A stretch of DNA of 64,000 nt from Salvator merianae. Its lineage: Eukaryota > Chordata > Lepidosauria > Squamata > Teiidae. Location: the NCBI GenBank assembly GCA_003586115.2, contig QVOM02000021.1, positions 8,136,248 to 8,200,247 on the forward strand. The letters are read 5' to 3'. The first letter of the stretch is position 1. Every line of letters begins with the position of its first letter. The notes below the pieces were generated by a model that had not been told where the DNA came from, searched no databases, and was given only the letters and a program-made list of their open reading frames with translations. Made by a program: the position numbers and the translations under genes. Positions 51,672 through 62,334 of the stretch are shown here, one piece after another.

Positions 51672-52022
51672 GGGTGTGATCAGACGGGCTAATTCGGGCG
51701 AATTCCGGTCGCTCAGAGGGCGGGCATTCCAAACGGATCGTCTTCACGTCGCCCCGAGGCCCCATGGCAGCGACTTTTCTGCCGGAAAAAGCGTTGGGAA
51801 AAAGCGTCGCTCCGAGAGCTACTGAGAAGCGACTGTAGGAAAAGTCGCTGCGACGGGACCTCGGGGCGACATGAAGATGAAGTTACGAGCTTCCAGTCTG
51901 GCATGCCCGCCCTCTGAGCAACCGGAAGTCGACCGGAAGTCGCCCGAATTGGCTTGCCAGTTTGGAATGCCCGCCCTCTGAGCGACTGGAAGTCGCCCGA
52001 ATTAGCCCGTCTGATCACACCC
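51672..52022. mobile_element. PIF/Harbinger MITE with 63-bp terminal inverted repeats
   Basis: The arms 51672-51734 and 51960-52022 are inverted copies differing at two positions, starting GGGTGTGATCAGACGGGC. The flanks are TAA on both sides, the 3-bp duplication typical of this superfamily. A partial second copy of the right arm lies at about 51900-51960. The CpG-rich interior has no intact transposase. Confidence 0.9.
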
Positions 52023-52526
52023 TAAGTTGTTGACAGTGGTTGGACCTGGCTATCAGATAAAGTGGTGCTTGAGACAACTGAAGTGGCCCAGGAGCCAGCT
52101 GGGAGAAGATGTATATAAGCCCATCACCCCAGGGTCATCCAGAGGTTTGGATGCCCACTCATAGGTCAGCTGGGGGATACCCTATGGTGTCCAAGAGGAT
52201 GCTGCCAAAATCTATCATTTGAAATTTGTTCTGCATTGTCTTCAAATTTTGAGTTATATTTTTCTTTTCACATGATAGTGCATGTCAGACAGTTCAACAA
52301 TAATATAACGCATGACAGTAGAGGAATAAAATTGTCTCCGTTGGCTATTATAATCAGAAATAATACACCATGCTGGTTTAATCACTTTATATGACCTAGA
52401 ATGGCAATTCCTTGTGATTCCATGTATTGCAAATTGTCTGTTCCAATCTGCATGCTCTGAATATCACTTTTCAGTGTGGGTAAATTATACACCAAGATTC
52501 AAACATGATCCTATCCTTGATCACAC

Positions 52527-52706
52527 ACCCTTTCTGTATTGGGCTTTATTCCGGGATCTATCCCAGAATAGGGGCTTGCTGTCTGCATACTAGTGCAGAC
52601 TATGGTAGGCTCCGCCCAGGACCTGCTGCAGTCTGCTCTAGCATGTGGACGGCAGACCCCCTATTCCAGGATCTATCCCAGAATAGGCTCCAGTGTAGAA
52701 AGGGCC
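52527..52706. mobile_element. MITE with long inverted ends
   Basis: CCCTTTCTGTATTGGGC at the left matches the inverted right end CCCTTTCTACACTGGAGC, and both arms then share GGATCTATCCCAGAATAGG-like sequence. It is noncoding. Superfamily uncertain, hAT likely from the end type. Confidence 0.6.
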
Positions 52707-53164
52707 ACAGATAATAACTGTTATTCTTGGAGCATCCATTCTCTCTTGGTGACATTACCTTTTTCAGAAGATAAACTGAAAAGTTATAAAATCTTTTAGT
52801 GAAAAAAAAATTAAAATCTTTAAAAATTTATGTTTAAAGTACAAAACATATGTTTTCAAAAATTATGTCAACAACATTAAAATTTATGTTACGTGTGAAT
52901 GTAAACAACAGAATCTCAGAAGCTTTCTCTCAAGAGCAGCCACTTTAATTGTCAAGTAACACACATCTTTACACAATGAATTTAGATCTTTAGAAGGGGT
53001 ATCAGCACTCTATTAGTCAAACACCAAACCACTAACCAATTCACTAAACCAAAAGAAATGCAAAGTATTTTGCAATAATACTTGAGTCCAGCAGAAAGAA
53101 AACCAAGGGAAAAGGCAACTCCCAACAATCTATGTGGAGGAAAAAGTCAGGGAAAGCAATAGTC

Positions 53165-53705
53165 AAGAATGATTGTCCCCTGTTGGCAAAGATGCATTAA
53201 GTCTGGCCACTTTTATCATATGCTATGGAGTTGCACCACAGTCCAAACTTTCTGGTCTAAAGTGACAAAAGAGCTACTCTCTATCTTCCAAACACAGATT
53301 CAGATGACTCCAGACCTAAGGATATGCCATACATATCAAAGAGTAAATACTAATGTGTTACACAAAAATCTGCTGAACTTCTTACTCCTTGCTGTGGAAA
53401 ACGTAATAACACTTTCATGGTAGAATAGTACCGCTCTCACTTTGGAGTGTATCTCATGCAGGGCCAACAACCTACACTTTCTTGTCTGGAAGTCTAGAAT
53501 CTGCTATTGACATACACAAGTTCCCTATTAGAGGACTGGCTACCATCTAAACAAGTATTATCTCTACTTTTGGGCTACAGCAAACCGCGGCATCTTAACT
53601 CACATCGCTGTATAATCATTAGAGATGCAACTTTCTGTTTTTGTTTTTGTATTCATTCTTGTATTCAGATTGGATTGTTTGAAATCCGTATGTTTGTAAT
53701 ACTTT
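53165..53705 (+). mobile_element. L1-clade LINE, ORF2 C-terminal fragment
   Basis: The plus frame at 53169-53423 reads CPLLAKMH/CIKSGHFYHMLWSCTTVQTF and continues through LLNFLLLAVENVITLSW, the C-terminal Cys-rich and following region of L1 ORF2 (C-x-H-x-W-C layout). Stops interrupt it. It may belong to the same L1 generation as the piece at 31 kb. Confidence 0.75.
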
Positions 53706-55858
53706 AAGATTTATTTATTTATTTTAAAGGAATGGTTGTCCCAACGGGCTAACCATAAGCCATGTAGTTTCTGGCTTCCCAGTCTGGGAAACTACATTGG
53801 CATTCTATTATTTGGTCCAATACCGACATCCTAAATCTCAAGCTAAAAATAAAGCAGGGACTCACAGTCCTTTCTTCTCCTTTAAAAGAACAAAAAACAA
53901 CGGGTTACCGACACTTAAGTATCTTGGAAGAAAGTGACTATATTATCCTCGCCCTTGCCTTCAAGTCAAACCACTTTTCTCAAATACAATGATAAACACA
54001 CAGGAAAGATACAACAGCACTTTATCTTTCCTTCATCATCACCCATGAGGATAAAAGCAATTTATGGAGCAAGACTCTGCACTGACAAATATCTTCCCTC
54101 TACATGCCCTCCATCTTTGAAATAGTCTTGTCTGTTTGAAAAAAATAATAATCTAAGACTTGTGTGAGGAAAGACTATAGAACTCCATACTACACACCCT
54201 GAGTCTAAGGGAAGAGAGAAATTAAATATTCAGCTACTTTGCTCTTGTCTTCAGCTCCCCAGTGAGGGCTGTTCTGCCTCATGAAATGGAAATCAGTACT
54301 TTAGGAGTGGCTGGCTGTAAGGCCAAGTGGGTAGCAACCCACCAAACTCAGAAGCTCAGAACTTGAGCCCGAGTCCATGCTTCCCCAGCCCTTGAAGCAG
54401 GCTGTGATGCAGTAGTGGCTACCCTAAGCATAATCCACCATCTTCAGTGATGCTGAATTTCATGTGGGTGTGCACAGAATTGCAGTCTTATAGTATTTTG
54501 CCTACTATCAGCTCTACCCTGGTTTCACCTTTTGTTAGCTATCCTGCCTGTCAGCTCACCAGCTGCTAGTGTATGAACTAAGTGCATTTGTGAAAATTCA
54601 CACTGGGGGCTGAGAAAGGGTTATGAAAAAGACTGCTGTATGAAGCATGCTTATCTGAGACCTATACATGAATATTATGCATGCAGCTGATTGCTTCATT
54701 GGGCTTTGTTGATTTAAACAGATGTCACTTAGCTTGCAAGCTGACCATGTAGCAGGTGTCCGTAGCTAGGGATTGAGGAAATATCTTGGGATAGAAGGAT
54801 TTGGTTCATCTCCTTAGCTGCCAGACTGAAGCCAAACCAGAAGTGCTACAAATTTCATTTGTAGTAATAGACCTTCCAAGTCAGATACATTTAAGAGCAG
54901 GTTTTAAGGTGCAGGCCTATCCACTTGTTTACTGATCCACCCCATCCAGGGACATCAGTTCATGATCAGGGTACTACAGGCACCATTACATGAACAATCC
55001 AGATGCCAGGACACTACTAATAGTCGCTATTAAGTAGGTGTCTGTGTATATCTGAGATACACAAAAATAAGCATCTAGATTACTAATACATGATACAGTT
55101 GAACCCAAGAGTCTTAATTTTTGATCAGGAAAATATAATTAGAGCATGTTTAACTGAAGTATGCTGAGTATACTATTACTTTAAAACTGCATGCACATCC
55201 ACCCTCTGTAGAGTCTAAAGTACAATAACATCTACAGAAAAGGGAATAAGGAAAAACGTTAAAGAGTTTGACAAGTCTCTTAGGCATATTGGTCTTAACA
55301 CTAGTAGATTAGTAGGTAGCAAAAGCAACTTTAAAATAGCCATTCACCAAAATCATAAACTGCTCACAGAGCCATTTTTGCCACTTTTAAAAGCAACCAG
55401 CAGGGCTAAAAAACAAAGAGCAATTTTGAGAATTTCTGAAGCTCAAATATGCCGGCTGCAAAGACAAACCGTGCATTCCTTTCTGAACCTTCTCCCATAC
55501 CTATGAATGAAGCTATCAAACACTGCGGCTAAAGCCCAAAGCAACAAATGTTTTCTGTCTTGAGGCCAAAATGCTCCACTGATTTTAACGTTGCCCTTTT
55601 TCAGAATGTAGTAAGCCATCCGTTTCATGGCCCTTGTGACATTTCTCAGTAATGCTGACCAGGCAGAATATCTACTTGGAAGGTATGCTGAAGTTTAAAG
55701 ATTTAGATTTCAGCGTATTCAACTTGTTACAGCGCCTGTCTGCTAGCTAATAGTGGGAAAGCATTTCGCCTGCCTTTAAAAGCAAAGCATTCCCTACTTC
55801 ATGAACACCTATTCCCTCCCCCTTCTTACTACACCTAGATTCAGTATGAAATCCTTAC
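53706..55858. other. Intron 1, 5' portion, nothing recognised
   Basis: AT-rich intronic DNA up to the exon 1 donor; no exon or named repeat. Confidence 0.5.
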
Positions 55859-55863
55859 CCCAT
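55859..55863 (-). CDS. HOMER1: HOMER1 exon 1, coding part (Met plus two bases of Gly)
   Basis: The coding part of exon 1 is only five bases, ATGGG, followed directly by the donor GTAAGG (55853-55858). The third base of the glycine codon is the first base of exon 2, giving Met-Gly-Glu-Gln-Pro as in vertebrate Homer1. The start context is strong, with A at -3 and G at +4. It lies at the inner edge of the CpG island, where a first exon is expected. The piece is too short to be recognised alone; the call rests on phase match, donor, context and the known Homer1 structure in which exon 1 ends inside codon 2. Confidence 0.85.
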
Positions 55864-57142
55864 GATGACCAATGAAGACGTGCAGCGTGACTTGTTTAAA
55901 GCAGACCAGTTCCTAAAAGGATTTTCCTCGCCCTTCTACAATACTGCAAATGTATCCTGGCCGGTTAAGTAACGCCGACCCTCCTCTTCGGCTGGTTCTC
56001 TTCCCCGTCGTAGATCCCAGGTGTTTTCGCGAAATCCTCAGGGCCCTCTTCTCTCCCTCTCAGCAGGAATTTAAACACTCGAGTCTACAAGCATGTGGGA
56101 CCGTGGCCAGAAGGGGAGGGAGGAAGGGGAAAAAAAACCCACCCCACGAGCCTTCAGAGCGAAAAAAGGAGTCTGCCTAGCCTAGGGAGTCTGCCAAAGG
56201 GGACTGTCCCCCATAGCCTGCCGGAGCTGCTCTCTCTTCTCCGCACACTTGCAGCCGGGCTCCAGGGGCAGCTCCAGCTCCCTGCCAGGAGGAGGCAGGC
56301 AAGGAGGAGGTAGAAGCAGTAGCAGAAGCACCAAACCAACCCTCCTCCTTCTGCAGGGAGAAGGGGAGGCACTCGCCCGCCTCTAGCGGGAGGGGGGAGG
56401 CGGATTAGCAACCCCACGTCCCCGCTGGAGCAGCCCGAGCCCCGCCGGATCGCCGCCCGCCCGCCTCAGGTGCAAAGAGGGAGCCGGGGGCTTGCGGTGT
56501 GCGCAGCGCTCCGCGCCGCCCTTCCTTCTTCTTCTTCTTCTAACACCCCCGCCGGCGGCAGCGGCAGCAGCAGCAGGATGGGGGGTGTCGCTTCATTTTC
56601 CCAAGCAGCAGGAGGCGGAGGCGGCGGCAGCGGCGGCGGAGAAAGAAGCAGCCGTTTCGCCGGCGCTGACATCGGGCTCCGGTAGAACGGCGGCTGAGGC
56701 AAGGCACCGGCCGCACATCCCCTACAGAGACGGAGTGGTGGGGAAGGAGAGAGGCAGCCGATGGCTGGCTGGCTGGCTGGCCGCAGGAGGGGCGCCTGCT
56801 GTTCACGCCTGTAGGGCTGGAGGATAAGTCCCGCGTTAAATCAATCCCGCCTGCTTCTTCTGCGGCGCGCGGGAGAGCATCTTCCTTCGGCTGGTGGCCG
56901 ATCAATCATGCACAGGAGCAGCAGCAACGAAGAGGGAGGGCGGTGAGGGAGGAGTGGCGGCGGCGGCAGAGCCCCTTCTCTGCAGCAACGGGGCTACAAC
57001 GCCACAGCGGGAGCGGAAGGAGGAGGTAGAGGAGGCGGTGGCGACGAACTACAACGCCGGCCAGCCGGCCTCTCCAGCCCCCCTCAGACACGCACCGTCC
57101 GAGGCAGGCGACGCTAAGGGTCAATCCGGCAGGTTGTTCTAG

Positions 57143-57174
<32 letters not shown>

Positions 57175-57605
57175 CCCCGCCAAAGCCTCTTCGCGACGCC
57201 CGTTCACATCCTCCCTCCGCACGCCTCCCCGCCCGTCCGCCCGCGCACACACTCCTTAGTCAATGGCTCCCGCGCGGAGCCCCGAAGAGGAGAGGGCACG
57301 AGCCGCTGCCGCCTCCCTTCACGCAGGGCCTTGCCAGGGAAAAGCGCGAGCGGCAGCGTCCCTCCCACCACTGGCACCCGCAGCAGCCGCTCCGCAGATA
57401 ATCTGAGGAGGGGAAAAAGCAGGCTCGAGGGGCCGCTGTGGTTGCGTGTGAACAGCCAGAGCTAGGCACACGGGTTATCTTCTTCCCCCACAAACACTTG
57501 GGCCCAGGTTTCCCTGCGGGACTGTGCGACGCAGTTTCCCTGCCAGCAGGCTCCGCAGCCACGGGGAACACACTGATCCCCACGCAGCCCAAGCGCCCGC
57601 TTAAT
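55864..57605 (-). other. HOMER1: HOMER1 5'UTR / first-exon region within the CpG island
   Basis: This GC- and CpG-rich sequence lies between the TATA-like box and the start codon. It contains a (GCT)10 tract (57144-57173, read as AGC on the mRNA strand), CTT and GGCT microsatellites, and at least eight ATG triplets upstream of the Homer1 start. The first of these, at 57207-57209, is followed at once by TGA. Long open frames in this region mostly start with non-ATG codons and reflect GC richness. An intron inside the 5'UTR cannot be excluded. Confidence 0.55.
57144..57173. repeat. (GCT)10 trinucleotide repeat in HOMER1 leader
   Basis: There are ten uninterrupted GCT units, which appear as AGC/CAG units in the predicted HOMER1 transcript. 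Confidence 0.9.
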
Positions 57606-57633
57606 CTGCCTCCATCCCCGGCATGGGGGAACG

Positions 57634-57641
57634 TTTAAATA
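57634..57641 (-). promoter_or_regulatory. TATA-like box of HOMER1 (TATTTAAA)
   Basis: Read on the minus strand the motif is CTCCTATTTAAACG, downstream of two CRE-type sites. A start about 25-30 bases downstream would be near 57605. The motif is seen in the sequence; its use is inferred. Confidence 0.5.
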
Positions 57642-57699
57642 GGAGACGTCACCACGTTCCCCTACGCATCGCCGTCACTCACACACCCGCTCTTGGCAC

Positions 57700-57707
57700 T
57701 GACGTCA
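57700..57707. promoter_or_regulatory. Consensus cAMP response element TGACGTCA
   Basis: This is a perfect palindromic CRE. A second CRE-like site (minus GTGACGTC) lies at 57645-57652 and a one-mismatch copy (TGATGTCA) at 57722-57729. Homer1a is a known activity-induced immediate early transcript, and CREB sites fit that. The elements sit between two TATA-like boxes facing opposite ways. Confidence 0.7.
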
Positions 57708-57757
57708 CCGGGTGCGGGGGATGATGTCAGAATGCTCCATGCCGGCGGAAGCATTGC

Positions 57758-57765
57758 TATAATAG
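57758..57765 (+). promoter_or_regulatory. Plus-strand TATA-like box (TATAATAG)
   Basis: GCTATAATAGGG lies about 50 bases beyond the consensus CRE, pointing away from HOMER1. About 110 bases downstream is a good splice donor (AG then GTATGT at about 57882). This could mark a divergent noncoding transcript; no coding frame is evident. Confidence 0.3.
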
Positions 57766-57879
57766 GGAACGACAGAGCTGGGGGCGCGTGTGGCGGGACC
57801 GGGAGTGGGAAAAAGAAGAGAGAGAGAGAGAGAGGGACTCCTGGGCTGGGCGGGGTTTAGTGTAGCCCGTCTGCAGAAG

Positions 57880-59045
57880 TAGGTATGTCTCTTAGTACTT
57901 GCCTACAGAATATTTTTAAAATAAAACGAATGAGTTCTCGTTTAGAATTGCAAAAATGAGAATGTACTGTGAGGATAGCAAGTAAGTAGTCCTTACAGCA
58001 AATCAAATCCGGACTACTAAGCAATAGCTGGCGTTATAATTTGAATTGCAAAACAGGCGCCCTCCTCCTCTTCTGCTTGGTTGTTCTCAACTCTGGGTTC
58101 AACCTTCTTGAGGCAATAGAATTTGCAACATATACAATTTTTCTTGCAAGATTTATGCATGCTGATTAAAAATAAAAGCATGTACAAATAAAATATAGCA
58201 CACGTTTTAAGGCTGGAGCAGAAAAAAAGTCGTCTGCAAGCCTATGTCCACTTTTTTTCTGAAAAAGTTGATTAGGACTTACTTTCGAATAGCCATTCTA
58301 GATTATGCCTATGTTATTTTTTGAAAAACCTTAAGAATTAGTGTTTGTTTCAACTATGGCTTCTATGATTATATGGAATCAATTATTCAGATTTTTTTTA
58401 AATTAACATTTAATTTTATATAACTTAATATTTTTTAAAATACACTGACATGCAATTTAGTGACGTATAATTTCAACTTGGGTTTTAGTTGAATTGCATT
58501 ATTTTTAAATCAATCCATGCTGCAACATGAATTAGAAAATATGATGGCAAAAATGTGAAACTTTTATAATTATAAATGAAAAGAAATCTAATTTTATTTA
58601 AAATTCTTTTAGACTATACTACAGCATAACAAGCCTGGGACAGGCCCTGGCACAAAAAAAAAGAAAAAAAGACAGAATTTCCATTCTTCCACATTTGCAA
58701 AACTGAGAAAAATCCCATAGAACCTTACTGACAGAAGGTACAAAAAGAAGGCATTCTGATAATGCTTGACATTCCAGCCTGTAAAGTAAGATTGGATGCA
58801 GTGTATAACTTGAATAAAACAGACGGAAAGAGAATGTGACAAATTATGTGATCTTCCCAGCTGATTTTTCTTTCTCCTAGAACCTTCACATTATTTGATA
58901 AGGACTTAAATCTAACCAGAGCTATTGAATCCAGAATTTAAAAGTTGCACTATTTAGTTTAATCCTGCTTTAATCATTAAACCTAATTTCAAAAACTGTA
59001 GGGACAAGCAGCACCTCCAAGTTCCCTTTTAGATCTGAATTTCTT
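57880..59045. other. Upstream flank, nothing recognised
   Basis: Composition drops to AT-rich directly after the CpG island. No exon or repeat recognised. Confidence 0.5.
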
Positions 59046-59049
59046 CCTA

Positions 59050-59860
59050 TTATGCTAGAATCACAAAGCTGGAAAGAACTACTTAGGCTATCAAATCCAG
59101 ATCAATTTCTTCATTATTCTGTGTATATTTTGTATAGATTAATCAATTTATTTTTATTTTTTAAAAAAAATCCAGATCAAAACATCCTTGATTGTCTAGT
59201 ATTATATTCAACACATCCAGGGCCCTTCACACCAAAGTTTTAATTTAACTTCAGTTCACTTTTAGAGTGAAAGAACGCATCAGCAAAGTGATGTTTTCCT
59301 TCTGCATTATCTAACTCAAAGATGGACTTCAGAGTTAGATAATGCCAAAAGAAAGCAGCTTGTCACATTGCTGGTGTGTTCTGTCATTCTGAAAGTGAAC
59401 TGATGCTGGATTAAAATTTAGGTATAAATGGACCCCCCCAGTAAGTGATTGTCTTGTCTGTAAGGTAGATCTACTGCTGAACTTGCCTTTACTGTGAAGA
59501 AGTGTTTCCTGATACTCAACCAGATCTGCCTTTATGGAACTGTAACCTATTATCTGGTGGTCTCCTATTTGATCTAAACATACTTCTCTCAATCTTTCTT
59601 GATAGGACTTTTCTTCCCAAACTCCTAATTATCTTTGTAGCCTTTCTCAGATCCAGTTCAGGTTTTTCTGAATCCTTCTGAAAGTGACATACTGAAACCT
59701 GAACATAGTACCTATGGTTGAATCTAGTAATAAAACTATTACTTCCCATGATTTGGAGGTTATACTTCTACTAATACCACATCACACTATTGACTGTTAT
59801 TGAGTTTAAAGTCAACCTTTCCTAGATGTCTTCTCAAGGTCTTTCCAAATCTCAGCAAAA
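59050..59860 (-). mobile_element. CR1-clade LINE 3' part, decayed
   Basis: The left edge GAATCACAAAGCTGGAAAG resembles the inverted CR1 3' end, and the body reads on the minus strand like the CR1 RT tail and 3'UTR in broken frames. It is strongly diverged. Confidence 0.5.
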
Positions 59861-60156
59861 TACTTCTATTTAATGCTAAATACCTTAATGCTAAATGCTA
59901 AATAATTTTCTATTTCTTCTTCATTCTACTCCCTCCTCTTTCCTTCTCTTATTTGTTATTTTACCATACTCAATCAGTGCTTACATTTATACCTCGATGG
60001 TATTTTTTAAATTTCGACATCCTTGAGATTTACTCTTGTAATGTGCCAGTTTTGACATTTACATGCTCTTCAGACTTCTCAACCATCCAGTTCCTTAGCT
60101 ACTACTCACAGGAACATCTAGAATCTTCTCATTCCAGAAGCATAAAGAAGAGATGT

Positions 60157-61382
60157 GGGCTGTTTCTGCACTCATCCTGCTAGGAGTGATTTAACTAATC
60201 TACTCCAGCCTGTTGCAGACCAAGCACAGCAGGTGCTGTCTGCATCAGGAGGGCGAGGAGCAGCGGCAGTCTGTGCCTTTAAAAGCGGGTGTTCGCTCCC
60301 GCCCCATCGCTGTTCGCGGGGCCACCGAGCCCCCATAGTGACGCAGCAGGTCGCTGCGACCTGCTAAGCAACCTGCTGCGTCACTACGGAGGCTCGGTGG
60401 CCCCGCGAACGGCGATGGGGCGGGAGCAAACACCCGCTTTTAAAGGCACAGACCGCCGCTGGCAAGGAGTTTGTTCATCCCAGACCAACACCAGCAGCAA
60501 TGCAGAGGTGCCATAGTTGTTCTGGTCCACAGAACTGAATCCCCTCCCAAGGCCCCATCCACACCTGCCAATGATTGGCCCAGGACCTATCATTCATATG
60601 TTTTGCCTGGTGCACAAGGATAAGGCTGAACAGAACAGTTTTCAAAGGTAGCGTTCCTACTTCCATGTCAAGATTTTGAAAATGATCTTTGAAGCTTGCA
60701 TAAGCTTCAAAGATAGGGCTGTGGCATTTTCCTTGTTCCGGACAGATGTGGAAGTGCCAGTGCCTGATCTGGAACAAATGGAATTAATATAGTTGTAGAT
60801 CTCTTCAAACAGGTATACAATTAATCTAGAACAGGGACCTCCTGGGATGGTTCTGGGCTGGAATAGCACTATTCTCATGGGGATGAAGTGGACTAGGGGC
60901 CTGTTCACACTTTCCACTGTAGAACAGGATAATTATTCCACTGTTCTACCATGGAACAGACCTTGCAGCATGTTCTACAGGCTGTAGAACAGACCAGCAG
61001 CAGAATGCCAGCATTCCCAATGTGAATGCTGGCGTCCTGTGCCATAACAGTGGCTAAGAAACTTCTGGCTGCTGCTGTGGTGACTGGCAATGCTGCACAA
61101 GCCTGTGCAACTGTAGTTGCGCTGCTCTGCGTTTGCACCTGGAAGTGGGTATGAACACAGTGTACTGGGAGCAGGCCAGCTGCTTGCATTGCAGCTGTGG
61201 AGCCCAATTTTGTGCTCTACAGCAGGTAGCGATTGTGAGCAGCTGTAGTCTGCTTCCGATTGCCAGGGCCTCTGCAAAAGTGCAGGAGCACTTGACTAGT
61301 GAGTGTCCCTGATGATCACTAGTAGCAAGTGTAAAATGGCCCTAGGTAGCCACTTGGTCTGGACTGAGTGTGGAAACAGCCA
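60157..61382. mobile_element. Composite DNA transposon with a nested element
   Basis: The outer ends GGCTGTTTCTGCACTCATCC and, inverted, GGCTGTTTCCACACTCAGTC form a terminal inverted repeat. Inside it, about 60897-61343 has its own ends (GGGGCCTGTTCACACTTTCC and inverted GGGCCATTTTACACTTGC), pointing to a nested insertion. No transposase frame is recognised. Superfamily uncertain. Confidence 0.6.
60261..60461. repeat. Near-perfect palindrome, 91-bp arms, 19-bp spacer
   Basis: The arms 60261-60351 and 60371-60461 are inverted copies with five differences. They are CpG-rich, unlike the surroundings, and lie inside the composite transposon. Transcribed, the block would fold into a long hairpin. 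Confidence 0.95.
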
Positions 61383-62320
61383 TACTCCACAACCTCATTT
61401 TAGGCTTATTAAGACCAGCATATTTCAAATGAAGCAGAAAAAAATGGTCTAGGTTATTGTTATGAAATTCTATCAGCCAATATAGAAAGAAGAGGATTTC
61501 TTCACATCTGTTCCATTAGTTAATTCAAATCCACCTAAAGTCCTTGATTAGCTAATGAAAACCAAAGTGTCTCACAGGAAACATTCATCCTGCTATTTAT
61601 AGGTTTGCTTTCCCTGAAGAGCTTAAAAAAGAGGAAAAGGAACCAACAAAGAAAGCAAGATGGAAAGACAGCTCTCCAGTTTCAGCACTTTTTGCATTAA
61701 TTTATTTAAATGGCATTCAGTATGATAGTTTATTTATCCACATGTGCACTCAGCATTTTAACAAGCACATGAGCCTCATCAGACATCATAGCTACATGAT
61801 GTATGTTCTTCAAGCAATGGCAGTGAACTTCTTAAAAAGGCATTGCATTACTAATAACACATATAAAAACACATTTATTTGTATCACCTTCCAGCTATTT
61901 TGAAATAATAGGGTAGGTGGGAAAGAATGAAAAAACAAGCTTTGCAGCAGGACAAGAAGATAGAAGAGCTGCAAGACCATCCCCTCTCTCTCTCTCTCTC
62001 CTACAGGCTGGTAGTTGAATAAATGCTTCAGACTCTCCAGCTGAAATCCATTGAAGTTGGAAGCACTTATCATTGGACAGACTCTGTTCACTGTATTCTA
62101 AAGAAAGATTTATCAGTTAGTGCACCATGAACCTATTTCGTACTTAAGGCAGTGTCTACAGGTTCAGTGGTGTGAATTCAGAATCTGACATGCAGTGAGG
62201 GAAAGAAAACAGCAATCATTCTGTACAGACACAATTATATAGCCATAGGCTGCCTCCAGATGGTGAGAGGAAAATGTGAGTGCTTATTTGCTACTCACTA
62301 TTTCCTCTCGCGGTCCCTTC
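61383..62320. other. Upstream flank, nothing recognised; short CT repeat
   Basis: A (CT)n run lies at about 61986-62001. Otherwise no exon or named repeat. Confidence 0.4.
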
Positions 62321-62334
62321 CAGACAGCAACAAA

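Larger units (their letters stand above)
1..57605 (-). other. HOMER1: HOMER1 transcription unit (5' part; exons 1-5)
   Basis: HOMER1 encodes a postsynaptic scaffold protein whose EVH1 domain binds PPxxF-type motifs in group I mGluRs, IP3 receptors and Shank. Five minus-strand exons were found by translating and matching the known Homer1 protein, and all have GT/AG boundaries and compatible phases. Introns are 1: 20381-55858, 2: 15581-20223, 3: 11834-15448, 4: 5899-11740, and 5: from 5755 past the left edge. The right limit is inferred from a TATA-like box at 57634-57641. The coiled-coil exons of the long isoforms are not in the window. HOMER1 is preferred to HOMER2 or HOMER3 because the linker and exon 5 match Homer1 almost residue for residue. 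The call is sure; the transcription start is an estimate. Confidence 0.95.
55920..57870. promoter_or_regulatory. CpG island spanning HOMER1 promoter and exon 1
   Basis: CpG dinucleotides and GC content rise sharply here against AT-rich flanks on both sides. The island covers the start codon region, the GC-rich leader, and the TATA/CRE cluster. It is the only large CpG-dense block in the window that lies at an expected promoter. Confidence 0.85.

Noticed and set aside
56906..57592. Long minus-strand open frames in the CpG island as uORFs or a host protein
   Set aside because: They start with TTG or GTG, not ATG, and read low-complexity Arg/Ala/Gly-rich sequence; GC richness explains the lack of stops.
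58605..58842. Minus-strand frame as an upstream gene exon
   Set aside because: Short, low-complexity and without convincing splice sites or family resemblance.
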